The position numbers were made by a program, and so were the translations under genes. From contig NC_079149.1 in the NCBI RefSeq assembly GCF_945859685.1, positions 84,497,073-84,561,072 of the forward strand: DNA of 64,000 nucleotides. The letters are read 5' to 3'. The notes below the pieces were generated by a model. The model worked only from the letters and a program-made list of their open reading frames with translations. It did no database searches and was not told where the DNA came from. The number at the start of each line of letters is the position of its first letter. Within the stretch, counting starts at the first letter, position 1. Positions 23,101 to 31,042 of the stretch are shown here, in pieces. This DNA comes from Eupeodes corollae. Lineage: Eukaryota; Arthropoda; Insecta; Diptera; Syrphidae.

Positions 23101-25361
23101 GGATGGACACACTTTTTTGACTTCCCTACCATCGTTATGTCACTTTTGATTAAAATCTTGAGTTTGAATTTAAGAATGCAATACTTTCTATAATGTCACA
23201 AGCAAAAAACCTGAACAAAACGTCAACTAAGTTATTAAAATCGCTATTTTCAGGACTATTAGTCTTTGTTTTTAAATAATTTTGAAGTCTTCCTTATAGG
23301 TTTAGAAACATAGGAAATAGATAAAGATTGAAGCAAACATATAATTAAACTTTAAAACCAAACTTTCTTTCTTTCAAACTTTTGAAAGCCATATTAAAAT
23401 TTTGGGTTTGTTTTTTAATATTAAAACAAAACAATCATAAAGCTAGATTATGTAAGAAAATTGGGTGTCCACATCATTTTTTTGTAAGTAAAAATAATAT
23501 ACCTTTGGAATACTCAATTGACTACATGACGTGTATAAACGCTCGGTTATATTCGTGGGTACAACAAAAACATTGTAGTTCCAATCTGAAAATTGAAATT
23601 AAAAAACATGTGTTATTTAATGCTGTTGAATATTTAAACGAATTATTTACCTTCTAAAATTGTGTCGTTCCAACTGATATGCAACTGAATTTCGCCTTCA
23701 AATGTCCTGATATTTATAAAAATGTCTAAAAAATGTAAAAAAAAAAGGTTTTAGCTTTATTTAATAAATTAATTTAAGTGTGTCAAATTTAATGTATTTT
23801 AAATTGTTTTTTACTGTATAACTGTTTTTAAATTTACAAACTATTCAAGTTCGGATTATTGAAGTAAAACACGCTATAGTTTAATAGGATCATAATATTG
23901 TTGCAAAAACGAGTTAGTCCACCATAAAAATAAACAACGCAAACAGATCTTTTTTTTTCTGAACTCATCAGATACTACGTTGCTGCGAAGTGTCAGATGA
24001 AGGAGAACTGCCGATTAGTTGAGATAGAAAAAGACACCTGTTTATTGCAAAGAGGACGACTAAATGATTCAAAAAGGAATTTTCGTGGAGACTTTGGAAG
24101 GCATAAAAGGCGCGCGTTAAATGAAGCGCGCTCTCTTTTTTCCTGGCAGATCCCTAAGCAGCTAGCACACTTCTGTAACATCAATCCTACAAACCAATAT
24201 CACAATTTATCAATACAAAAAATATACCTCTCCGGAACCAAAGGATTTGAAATAAAATTTATCTTGAAGCTACAAATTGTTTTATTTATTTTCAAGGGTT
24301 CTTTCTTTCCTCGATTCTTAGGTTCTTGGCGGTTTTTCGCTACAATATATTCAAATTGATCAGTGAACTTGAATCTGGCTTAGAACATTTCTATTGGGCA
24401 CGGCTTAAATTAAAATAATCAGACTTAAGTTTTACAAACCGAATTTTAGGATAGAATGGCACACGAATTCTGAAGAGGTACATATTTTAAAAACTCGTTT
24501 AATATGTCGTGTTTTCCAATAAGGACTTGACATGAATCGAGAACGTACGTCCGTCGGTGCTTCAAATGGCTTGATCTTGTTAGGGTTTTAACTAAGATCC
24601 CTACTTAAAATACGCCATAGTGTGGTGAAATTAACTGATTAGGATTGTTTGCTGTAGAAGCCTCATATTTTTGACCCATTGTTTTTTCACTGAGATGAGA
24701 GATTTTGATATTCTTGATATTCGTTGTCGACTAGAACGAAAATTACGACCGTAAATTAGAGCCTCCGAATTTCTATAGAAAATTTTTGCAGGCGTTGCTT
24801 ACTCCTTTACCATAATGAGAATGTCTACTGACTACATTGAAAAAACATAGACACATGACCAATGAAACTATGTACTTCAAAATTGAAAATTTGAATGTGT
24901 TTTTATTTTGACTAGCAAGCTTTTACTTCCAAGCCTACAGATAAGATAAAACTTTAAATTTTATGAAACATGTCTTGCATAAGTGTTAGAGACATTATTA
25001 CAGATAGTGCACACTGCGCATTGTATTTAACTCAAACAATAGAGAACTGTGTCACGCTTTGCGACCTTGGACTTTGTTTTTGTAAGACCTGACTAGGTCA
25101 CATTTTGGAGTTTTAATAAGTGCATCTGAATTAATCGTCTAGTTAAAATAATAAAGCTTTTTTTGTAAAATTGTAAGACTAATGTTTTTAAAAGAAACTT
25201 ACTATCAATTACACCCAACGAGACTGTTGCTGCCTACAAAAGAAATATAATAATAATTATAAATTAATTTAAAAGTATTTTGTATACCTTAAGTTTATTA
25301 AACATACCTCTGTTGATAAAAGTGCGATCCACAAAGCAAAAATACATGAAATCAATGACAT
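8029..25361 (-). CDS. Receptor tyrosine kinase, 13 exons, 3' part outside window
   Basis: A single-pass receptor that would phosphorylate tyrosines on itself and on signalling partners at the plasma membrane. Exons: 25308-25361, 25203-25233, 23651-23725, 23503-23585, 15919-16063, 15677-15851, 15377-15609, 14194-14243, 13953-14098, 13850-13892, 13616-13781, 8412-8566, 8029-8171. All have AG/GT borders and matching phases, giving about 499 codons without a stop. Order: signal peptide (1-19), extracellular region with fibronectin-III-like strands and several Cys (about 29-282), helix (about 285-305), then kinase N-lobe with GVGAFGRV (glycines 370, 372, 375), VAVK Lys397, likely alpha-C Glu414, and HHNIVSFLGCCT. 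It stops in a kinase insert after GDLLDYLRTVR. The HRD and DFG parts are not in the window, so the gene runs off the left edge or is broken. A split kinase domain suits Torso-, Tie- or PDGFR/VEGFR-like receptors; I cannot choose an ortholog. Confidence 0.85.
8412..8566 (-). CDS. Receptor kinase exon 12 (alpha-C helix to hinge)
   Basis: 155 nt encoding EEIQEFLTEINMLKEVG, HHNIVSFLGCCT and MMIMEFVGRGDL: the alpha-C helix with its Glu, strand 4, and the hinge. Phase 1 in and phase 0 out, donor GTAAGT. A 5-kb intron holding several repeats precedes it. Confidence 0.9.
8567..9222. other. Receptor intron, no recognised feature
   Basis: AT-rich sequence between exon 12 and the transposase-like fragment. 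No motif recognised. Confidence 0.5.
9223..9327 (+). pseudogene. DNA-transposase N-terminal fragment (HTH)
   Basis: Thirty-four codons read VDANNKFYDLVRNKATAVKK and end SVAQRTVYN then TGA. This resembles the helix-turn-helix start of IS630-type transposases. The likely C-terminal part lies 1.2 kb downstream at about 10596, beyond a palindrome and a tandem-repeat element, which suggests one transposon opened by later insertions. Confidence 0.4.
9427..9634. repeat. Palindromic element with hammerhead-ribozyme-like boxes
   Basis: Two arms of about 76 bp (9427-9503 and 9559-9634) are inverted copies around a 55-bp spacer, starting CATAAAAGTGTTGATATATG and ending with its complement. Each arm carries a CTGATGAGCCC / GGGCGAAAC pair separated by AACCATTACATC. 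These are the conserved core boxes and stem II of a hammerhead ribozyme. The left arm (minus strand) has the exact CTGATGAG but a damaged second box; the right arm (plus strand) has CTAATGAG and an intact GGGCGAAAC. The inverted structure is certain; ribozyme origin is inference. Confidence 0.6.
9690..10402 (+). mobile_element. Tandem-repeat mobile element, copy d, partial
   Basis: Internal units (GAAAACAATATTTTCTGTGA; GATATTTGAGTCGAAAATCA), then the block with CTAGCGCCATTGGTTCGTGA. It is truncated at both ends: there is no start segment and it stops after TTTTCACCTTTTTT. Confidence 0.65.
10560..10796 (+). pseudogene. IS630/Tc1-mariner-type transposase C-terminal fragment
   Basis: The frame SFTLAEVRDILKTGLTNVD, then CQRCAQLVDQVVKPKMWEID, looks like the helical tail after the DDE domain of IS630-type transposases (FTLxEVRxxLxxxLxxV pattern followed by H/VxxxExxxW). 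Only about 65 codons remain open. Probably the other half of the fragment at 9223. Confidence 0.4.
10797..11449. other. Intron sequence, no recognised feature
   Basis: AT-rich. A short inverted relation is visible near 10990-11120 (AAATTTACTAGTAA-like versus TTAGTAAATTGATG), possibly a decayed element. No coding signal. Confidence 0.4.
11450..12620 (+). mobile_element. Degenerate Jockey-like LINE, internally deleted
   Basis: The 11627-11860 frame resembles the linker before the reverse transcriptase (KYYDRKIRSVNSSDPSMFAK). After a deletion, 12100-12240 encodes the thumb motif YCDDWKHKINVRKSETILFR, 12330-12400 YSSRLDPRVNVI, and the final frame to 12619 the C-terminus. The catalytic core is missing. 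It lies in the large receptor intron between exons 12 and 11. Confidence 0.7.
12621..13078. other. Probable LINE 3' UTR
   Basis: A-rich, with many GTTAGTTTAAG/GTAAGTTAG motifs and AATAAATATAACG near 12885. It directly follows the last LINE frame, so it is probably that element's 3' untranslated region. No other feature seen. Confidence 0.4.
13079..13345 (+). mobile_element. tRNA-derived SINE, copy B
   Basis: Sense orientation on plus. The tRNA head is truncated in the A-box (GGTTGGACTGTCATGCC); the B-box is GGTTTGATTCC; the body ends GGGCTGTTGCGTCACCCAAT. It lies against a mariner transposase fragment. Confidence 0.75.
13346..13490 (+). pseudogene. Mariner-type transposase fragment
   Basis: The frame TNETINSMKETFGERIILRH matches the region just after the second catalytic Asp in mariner-like transposases (compare IDLLRTKFGERVI-type text in the element at 33191). 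Stop at 13487. It is 130 bp from receptor exon 11. Confidence 0.55.
13616..13781 (-). CDS. Receptor kinase exon 11 (ATP-binding loop)
   Basis: 166 nt encoding the glycine-rich loop GVGAFGRVFKA and the strand TTIVAVKQLK with the ATP-binding lysine. Phase 0 in and phase 1 out. Acceptor TGTAAAG, donor GTAAAA. Confidence 0.9.
13850..13892 (-). CDS. Receptor kinase exon 10
   Basis: A 43-nt exon encoding an acidic juxtamembrane stretch (MEDNILYVDKDVE) before the kinase domain. Phase 2 in and phase 0 out, acceptor GTTTAG, donor GTAACT. Confidence 0.75.
13953..14098 (-). CDS. Receptor kinase exon 9 (transmembrane helix)
   Basis: 146 nt, phase 0 in and phase 2 out. It encodes the hydrophobic segment IIIVSFLFVCSLTLIALNYI, followed directly by the basic stop-transfer RRR and the cytoplasmic juxtamembrane region. 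Acceptor TTTACAG, donor GTAAGT. Confidence 0.88.
14194..14243 (-). CDS. Receptor kinase exon 8 (juxtamembrane, outside)
   Basis: 50 nt encoding 17 residues just before the membrane helix. Acceptor ACTTTCAG, donor GTAAGT, phase 1 in and phase 0 out. Confidence 0.75.
14525..14918. repeat. Foldback element with long imperfect inverted repeats
   Basis: The arms at about 14528-14705 and 14734-14918 are inverted copies around a 28-bp spacer. Shared blocks include CAGACGACAWAAGRGACTTG next to the spacer, GGCCAGCTGSCAAAAA, and GCCAACTTT. A third short match (GGACAGGTTCAGACAACATA) lies at 14328. It sits in receptor intron 7 and would form a strong hairpin in the pre-mRNA. No transposase. Confidence 0.65.
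14919..15376. other. Intron sequence, no recognised feature
   Basis: Rest of receptor intron 7. No coding or repeat signal recognised. Confidence 0.5.
15377..15609 (-). CDS. Receptor kinase exon 7
   Basis: 233 nt, phase 2 in and phase 1 out. It contains NPSLTWGGN and HLYQMKAYLIDNKNC, which look like fibronectin-III strands with a terminal Cys. Acceptor TTTCTAG, donor GTAAGT. Confidence 0.85.
15677..15851 (-). CDS. Receptor kinase exon 6
   Basis: 175 nt, phase 1 in and phase 2 out. It encodes a Cys-rich start (CVNDVCSC) and a second fibronectin-like strand set with VEASWTIWMP. Acceptor TTTTTAAG, donor GTTTGT. Confidence 0.8.
15919..16063 (-). CDS. Receptor kinase exon 5
   Basis: 145 nt, phase 0 in and phase 1 out, with acceptor CGCTCCAG and donor GTATGA. 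It contains GNSYEVKVETSNA, typical of the late strands of a fibronectin type III fold (the usual Y.V.V pattern). A 7.4-kb intron crowded with transposons separates it from exon 4. Confidence 0.8.
16064..16709. other. Intron sequence, no recognised feature
   Basis: Receptor intron 4 next to exon 5. AT-rich. Confidence 0.5.
16712..17879 (+). mobile_element. Non-autonomous TA-flanked DNA transposon, copy 1
   Basis: Ends CCCGTGTTTTTTTGGCATTC and, inverted, CCCGTGTTTTGTTGGAAAAT, with TA at each side (16710-16711, 17880-17881). The 1.17-kb inside carries no transposase. It includes a self-complementary GAATCGAG/CTCGATTC region near 17110-17160. Two other copies are at 26607 and 29326. TA duplications suggest mobilisation by a Tc1/mariner-type enzyme. 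Confidence 0.75.
17882..18762. other. Intron sequence with a short dispersed repeat
   Basis: 17960-18030 (AAAATGTAAAGGCGAGATTT, then a GGACATCATAATCC block) is repeated at about 28718-28790. Otherwise nothing recognised. Confidence 0.45.
18764..20400 (+). mobile_element. Degenerate Helentron (rolling-circle transposon) with Pif1-like helicase
   Basis: The left end ATCTAATATATAAAATTTTC and right end GTTTGTCGGGTCAACTAGTA are typical of insect Helentrons. Inside, 19470-20330 encodes remnants of a Pif1-family helicase: LRNEEQRTVYDHIMLAVSAG, a damaged Walker A (FFLMDQME in place of LDGPGGTGKT, by frameshift), ALAVASSGIAEALLDEGETA, and near the end MLRNLNSTKL and VIEAIILNGKF. Several frames are broken. 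A SINE is inserted at 18982-19294. Confidence 0.8.
18982..19294 (-). mobile_element. tRNA-derived SINE, copy C
   Basis: A full-length copy flanked by a 12-bp perfect duplication TGACGCTTTGAA (18970-18981 and 19295-19306). On the minus strand the head reads GTGGCATGATGGTTAGTGCG, with B-box GGTTCAATCCC. It is inserted in the Helentron, so it is younger than it. Confidence 0.88.
20401..21239. other. Intron sequence, no recognised feature
   Basis: AT-rich sequence of receptor intron 4 between the Helentron and the LINE. Confidence 0.5.
21240..22445 (-). mobile_element. Degenerate LINE, endonuclease-RT linker and RT core
   Basis: On the minus strand, 22442-22137 carries the linker VERVLESLQDGKVAGTYGIPA (expected GTDGIP), followed with frame changes by SGFRKGYSTADNIFILGCII, LTFFVDLKAAFDT (first catalytic Asp) and LNRGLRQGCNLSTLLFALFL. 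The YADD box is lost at the tip. A C-terminal part continues to 21263. It lies in receptor intron 4 in the gene's own orientation. Confidence 0.75.
22446..23502. other. Intron sequence, no recognised feature
   Basis: AT-rich. An open frame at 23382-23657 on plus is an antisense shadow of exons 3 and 4. Confidence 0.5.
23503..23585 (-). CDS. Receptor kinase exon 4
   Basis: 83 nt, phase 1 in and phase 0 out, with acceptor ATTTTCAG and donor GTATAT. It contains WNYNVFVVPTNITERLY, with a possible N-glycosylation site NIT, and a Cys. It is the only phase-compatible open exon seen between exons 3 and 5. Confidence 0.75.
23651..23725 (-). CDS. Receptor kinase exon 3
   Basis: 75 nt, phase 1 at both ends. 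It encodes a fibronectin-III-like strand pair containing FEGEIQLHISWNDT. Acceptor TTTTTTAG, donor GTAAAT. Confidence 0.75.
23726..25202. other. Receptor intron 2, with one unexplained 120-codon frame
   Basis: A plus-strand open frame at 23997-24359 is basic (GDFGRHKRRALNEARS) and sits in a locally less AT-rich patch (GGCGCGCGTTAAATGAAGCGCG near 24110, a near palindrome). I recognise no family, and nothing shows it is expressed. Confidence 0.35.
25203..25233 (-). CDS. Receptor kinase exon 2
   Basis: A 31-nt micro-exon (AATVSLGVID plus one base) with acceptor TTTTGTAG and donor GTAAGT. It links the signal peptide to the first extracellular strand. Phase 0 in, phase 1 out. Confidence 0.7.
25308..25361 (-). 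CDS. Receptor kinase exon 1 (signal peptide)
   Basis: Eighteen codons beginning MSLISCIFALWIALLSTE, a hydrophobic signal peptide, followed by donor GTATGT. This Met is chosen because the two upstream ATGs open short frames that stop almost at once, and this frame continues in phase through twelve further exons. Ends in phase 0. Confidence 0.8.
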
Positions 25362-25443
25362 TTGTAAAATATTTGTATCCTCATTGTATGGTCTCAGAAT
25401 TTGATGGCAACATTTTTTCGAACTTTATGAAATTTGTATTATT
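25362..25443 (-). promoter_or_regulatory. Receptor 5' UTR exon part with two short upstream ORFs
   Basis: On the minus strand a pyrimidine tract and CAG acceptor end at about 25444. The leader then holds two ATGs before the start codon: one opens an 11-codon frame and the next a 10-codon frame that reads through the main ATG and stops just after it. Upstream frames of this kind commonly lower translation. The first exon and promoter were not located. Confidence 0.5.
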
Positions 25444-26454
25444 CTGAAAAAAAAAGAAATACCAATTAAAATTCAATTTCAAAATAAGTCCCTGTAAATT
25501 TACGGAATTCATCATATAAAGTATCTGCTTTTTAATCAAGTCATATACATGGGTCGATAAAATTGTGAAAACATTTAATGAAAGTTTAAAAATTATTGAT
25601 GTTGTAATGCCTGTTCTGTGCTCTGCAGTGTATCATTGTATAAGCGCTAATGATCCGAATTTAACGATTTTCCTGCTAACTGAAATTAAAAATAAATACT
25701 TGGACGTTGTGTGGTTCCAACAAAATGTGGTTCAAACAAGCTAAGAATTTTCCTGTCTCGTAATTTTTCGTTTTAGCAAATACGCAAAAATTGTCCAATT
25801 TTTAAACACATTAAAAACCAACATTACTCAAGTTATGGCCAATATACCACTCAAAATCTACTGCAAATCATTAAGAGACCGCCAGCCATTTGGATGATAT
25901 TGTATTCCACACTTAATGCCATAGTCCAACTTTATAATAAATTACAAAATTATTAAACCAGTGTTTGCTTTGTGTAGCCGTACTTTCGAACTCCTGTATA
26001 AGTAGATCAATCCACTGTATTTTCTAGAATTCTTTTTTCAAAGGAGATGCCTCCTTTTTCTACGAAGCCTCGTCCCAGGTACAACAGTAAGAGATGAAAT
26101 CTCTTATCCTATACTTGCTGTACTTTTTGAATCACACGTAATTATTTTCAAAAATGTCGGATTGTTTCCCATTTCCGACGCTCAACTTCAAGTCTAATTA
26201 TATCAAAATTCCCAAGTTCAAAGATATTTGGCATATAAAGTGGGCCGAACGTAAGCTTTTGGTACTAGTCACGTAGGTTTACCCCCTGGGCCTTAAAATA
26301 AGTCATCTATTTTATAATCATATGTTTTATTTTGTTTTTCAAAGAATGTCCCTGATATACGAAAGACTTGTAAGGTTTTGATTTATTTATAAGTGCGCAA
26401 ATAGTATACCAATTTAAAACAACTGTACCATTTAGGGTAATATAAAATCGCTTA
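25444..26454. other. Upstream of receptor gene, no recognised feature
   Basis: Should contain the intron after the 5' leader, and possibly the promoter. Nothing specific seen. Confidence 0.4.
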
Positions 26455-26600
26455 CTACGCAGAAAAGACCGAGATGATTGAAGCTTTGGACGAGAATATT
26501 TAGCGCGTTATTGCTGACGTACGGCACCAATTACTGCAAAAATGGTCGAAGTAGGGGCCTCACGGCTGAAACTTTGAGCAAGCCTTCTTGCCAGAAAAAC
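26455..26600 (+). pseudogene. Mariner/Tc1-type transposase C-terminal fragment
   Basis: EKTEMIEALDENI, stop, RVIADVRHQLLQK corresponds to the helical tail of mariner-type transposases (compare RIEEHRTNIERKIVAI in the copy at 33191). It ends against the TA-flanked element. Confidence 0.4.
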
Positions 26601-26606
26601 ATAATA

Positions 26607-27681
26607 CCCTTGTTTTATTGGAAAATCTATCAATAGTAAAGTAGGATTTTACACGAATAACAAAAACAATATCCAATGTATGAATACTACCAATAAAAGT
26701 TAAAGTAGAATCTTACAACGGATGGGTTTTTTACATTTATACGAGTCTCGAATGGATCTTATGTGATTTCGTTCTCATATCTTGGTATGATTGATACTGC
26801 ATTCGTATTTCAAAAGCTGTGTTCGTTGAGTAGTTGTGCATTTGGAATCATGTGTTTTCCGTTGGCGAAAGAAAATCAATCTGCTACTGTTGATATTATT
26901 TAGTTTTGTTAATGAAAATGGACTAACTGGGCTTATTTTGCAAGAATAGAAAAGATAATTAAGTTTTGCTATGTGTTTTACCAAAGGTTTATCTCAATTT
27001 AGATTAAATAAATCGTTTTGGTGTTTCCACCGCACAAGAAGATTTAAAAATGATTAAGTTTTACAGCACTTTCTAAAATGCAAATGGTGTTTCGATTTTT
27101 CTTATGAAGTGCAAGTGAGATAGTTGGATTCATGTTAAACAATGAAAAACTGAATAATTTAGCACCATATAAGAATATGCTGCTTACTCCTTGTGCAATT
27201 TTTTTTTTTAATTTGATAAAAACAAAACTATACTTTGTACACAAACATGCAAAATAAACAGACCAAATGAATTATCTGTAAAAAAAATCCTCCACACAGG
27301 TTTTTCTGCACAAATTTTGAATCGACTCCGATCCCCGACCGGAATCGAGTCGAATCAACCTCACTTCAACTCGATTCAGTTAATTAAAGATTTGAGACAA
27401 GCTTCAAGCTCGCTTCAATACCACATGTTAATGTAGTAGGCTACGAATAAACCCCCTTCTTAACGTTTTTTATTTAATGCCAAAGCTGCAATTGTTAACT
27501 ATTTTTTTAGAATCTCAATTTCCAAATATTTTCTTACCATTTCTTCTTGAAAATTGTCAATTTTATTAGTTTTGGTTAGTTTTCAGTTGTAACAATTTTT
27601 AAATACTTAAATCTGGCTACTGCCGATATGTTTCTTTGAGAATTTTCTACTTTTTATATATAGAATGCCAAAAAACACGGG
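26607..27681 (-). mobile_element. Non-autonomous TA-flanked DNA transposon, copy 2, inverted
   Basis: The same family as 16712-17879 in opposite orientation: it starts CCCTTGTTTTATTGGAAAAT and ends AATGCCAAAAAACACGGG, with TA at 26605-26606 and 27682-27683. It is upstream of the receptor start, so copies 1 and 2 face each other across exons 1-4. Confidence 0.75.
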
Positions 27682-29322
27682 TAATGACAAACCCTTACCT
27701 GTATAACAAAGCTTAATTTATTAACGATGATATTAAATTATATGCGTTCTATTTCGTCGTTAAAACACACTTTTTACTTCTATTTAAATTTAAATTAAAC
27801 ATATACATTTTAAATATAAACGTTGGTTAATTTTATATGCAACTGAAATAGATTAATTTACCTTACAAAACGTAGTTTCATTGAGAGTTTTTTTTCCGGC
27901 CCAGTGATTTTCCTTAGCGGCCCTGGAAAAACATTCGAATAAAACACATACAGATAACAACCAGCAATGTGGACTTCTTTTTATATTATTTTGATCAGTC
28001 ATAGGTAAACGTATTGATTAATGACACTTAATGTGGGGATATAGGGATGGCAGTAAATGTTTTACACCATACACTTCACTGTTGTTATCTTAAAAATGTT
28101 AACCATTTTTACAAGCTTATTAGATAAATTTAATAATATGTACATATTTATGTTTACACTTTTTTGCTTAACATTTTTTGCGCTTAGGGAGAAGTTAGTT
28201 TTAGTTAAACATTTATTTTTAATTTAAAACAACTAATTGTAATTATTTTTGCTATTTTATCGAATAACAGTTTAAATTTAACTCATTTACTGGAAATAAA
28301 ATTGCACATTTCCAATGGGTTTTGATGGCCCTGATTCTAATCCGACTTCAAAATGAATGTAGCACGTAACCTTTTTTAGACATTACTTCTTTAAAATACC
28401 AAAACAATACTTAAAGCTTTTTGAGGCTATCTTAAATCATAAAGTAGCTTTGTTTAACAAAGTCTGTGATGGTTTTCCAAATCTATAATCCCATAATATT
28501 CGAAAAATCTTTCGTCGTTAGATTTCACCTGTTTTACAAAAAATCTGAAAGAATGAGAATTTAAAAGAACTAAGTAAGATACTAAAATAATTTAAATTGT
28601 AGCTAGAAGAGAAAGATTTGTAGTCTGCAAAATCTTTATACAATTTCTTGTTTTGAAATATTTTAAATTAAGCTTAAACCGTATTTAGTATTTTTAATGC
28701 GGCATATTTTAAAACCTGATGTGATAGAGAAATGTAAAGGCGAGATTAGAATTTGGGACATCCTAACCCTACACAAAAGTATTGTTTTGTTCGTATAAAA
28801 AAATAAAAGTAACTTTGTCGACCAGTGTTACACAGAATTTTTTCAATTAAAGCTAACATTTTTATGATACAACATGCCGAGCATTTTAAAGAGAAATCAA
28901 TGTATGTTTATTTCATTGCAAGGTATGGCAACAACAATAGAAAACAGTATAAGTCAAGTGACCGCAACGGCTACGGTTGCAGCACCATATCCTTTTCATG
29001 AAATTTACTTATTGTCCTGAATAACTTCATGAATTTCATGTTTAAACTTTAAAAATATGTTCCACTTAGTCTCAGCCATAAAAGTCTTGAATGTAAAATT
29101 ACAAGATCTCGGTATCCAATTGTGACAACCTTTCCAAGAAATAGGAAAAGCCAAGAATTTTGTCTTGCGATTATTTCGTTGGTTGTTTGGCACGTAGCGA
29201 CATCTTGTTATTCTTAAAATTAGACGGCTATGTCAATAACTTCCATTTTTGGTCACACAAATTATTAATATAAGAGCTTTTTTATGAAAACCATGAACTT
29301 GCCTCATTTATATTAAGTGGGT
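27682..29322. other. Intergenic, one short dispersed repeat
   Basis: 28718-28790 repeats 17960-18030. A 62-codon minus frame at 29005-29193 is unrecognised. Nothing else seen. Confidence 0.45.
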
Positions 29323-29325
29323 GTT

Positions 29326-30174
29326 TTTGGTATTCCATATATACTACAGTGAGAAATTGCCAACAAAACGATCCGCAGTAGCTAGATTTTTGTATTTAAA
29401 AATTGGTACAACTGAAAAAATATATGTCAGAATAATAATAATAAAAACACACAAATATCTAGATGAAAGTTTTGTAAAAATGAAATGTGAAAATTAACTT
29501 AGCAAAAAAAACTAACTAAAACTAATAAAATGGACAATTTTCAAGAAGAAATGTTAAGAAAACATCTGGAAATTAAGATTAAGCGAGCCTAAAGCTCGCG
29601 TCAATTTTGTATATACCTGAATCGAGTTGAAATGAGCTTGGTCCGACTCGATTCCGATCGGAAATTCATAAAAAACATCGAAACACCATTTACATTTTAG
29701 AAAGTGCTGTCAAATTTAATCATTTTTAAATCTTCTTGTACGGTAAAAAAAACCATGAAGATATATTTAATCTAAACTGAGATAATCCTCTAGTGGAAAC
29801 AAAGAAAAACATACATATCTTTTCTATTGTTTTCTCTTGTAAAATAAGCCCAGTTAGTCCACTTTCACTAACAAAACCAAATAATATCAACAGTAATAGA
29901 TTGATTTGTTTCCCCAATGGAAAACACACATGATTCCAAGTGCACAACTAGTCAACGAACACAGCCATCGAGATACGAATGCAATATCAACCGTACCAAC
30001 ATTTAAGAACTAAATCACATAAGATACATCCGAGACTCGTTTAAATGTCAAAAACCCATCCATAGTACGATTCTACTCTAACTTGTATGGGTGTTATTCA
30101 TACTATGGATATAGTTCTTGTTATTCGTGTAAAATCTTACTATACTTTGGATAGATTTGCCAACAAAACACGGG
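29326..30174 (+). mobile_element. Non-autonomous TA-flanked DNA transposon, copy 3, internally deleted
   Basis: About 850 bp, same orientation as copy 1. The left end GTGGGTGTTTTTGGTATTCC is diverged; the right end GCCAACAAAACACGGG is intact with TA after it. About 300 bp are missing relative to copy 1, after ATCTGGAAATTAAGATT. Confidence 0.7.
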
Positions 30175-30176
30175 TA

Positions 30177-31040
30177 TACTAGGTAATACCAAACTAAAAT
30201 CACCAGTACAAAAACCGCAACAAACAGTGACACGTTGAGTATAGATAAGATCTTCAACTTTTGTTAAAGTTTTTGAGTTCAAATGCAATAATTCTTTACT
30301 TGCCAGACGCATTTTAAGCTTTTTACAGTCTCAATTTTTCAGCATAAAACCATAATAAATGTTTTCCTATAACCGTAAAATATCAGAAAATTTCCCCTGA
30401 TTAGAATAATGTATGTCCAAGACGTTTTGATTGCAGTCTTCTGCTTGCAAGATGCATTTCAATAATTTAGACTTTAAAGACCAAAGTCTTTATGCAAAAT
30501 ATTGTTTTTCGAATCCCCAATTCTTAAGAACAACGAGAAGTCCATAAAACTGGATTTCTGTCAACCCTACGGGCTACAGCTGCAATATTCTCTATTGGTC
30601 TTGAACAAGAATATTTGGATTCACGCTCAAATTTTTCAACAATTTTCACTATTGCCGAGCAAGAAAATACTTCAGGACAACGAATTTTAAAGCATGGATT
30701 CAAAAGTGATAGCTGTCCAAATATTTTAATAAAACTATACCACTTATATGCATTTATTTTCTGTCATATAATTTAGATCTATTCAAATATTATTTCAAAA
30801 CTTTAAATATTACATTTTACATTTACCAACTTGAAACTTCAACTTCATAAACTTCAAGTAATTTTATACCTTATTACTTTTTCACTGCTGACTTGTCTAA
30901 GTCTAGTTTTGGGAGTTTACTTGCGATTACGACCAAATAGAATATTTCTGCAAAATAACTCTTTTCTCCCATTTTTTTTAATTTTTATTTTGCAGTGTTC
31001 AAAATAATAGGGAATTTAAACTAACTGGGTGAATTGGTCG
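30177..31040. other. Intergenic, no recognised feature
   Basis: AT-rich. A 62-codon frame at 30502-30690 has no recognisable homology. Confidence 0.5.
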
Positions 31041-31042
31041 TA

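Noticed and set aside
23382..23657. 91-codon plus-strand frame
   Set aside because: Antisense to receptor exons 3 and 4, which have correct splice borders and phases on the minus strand.
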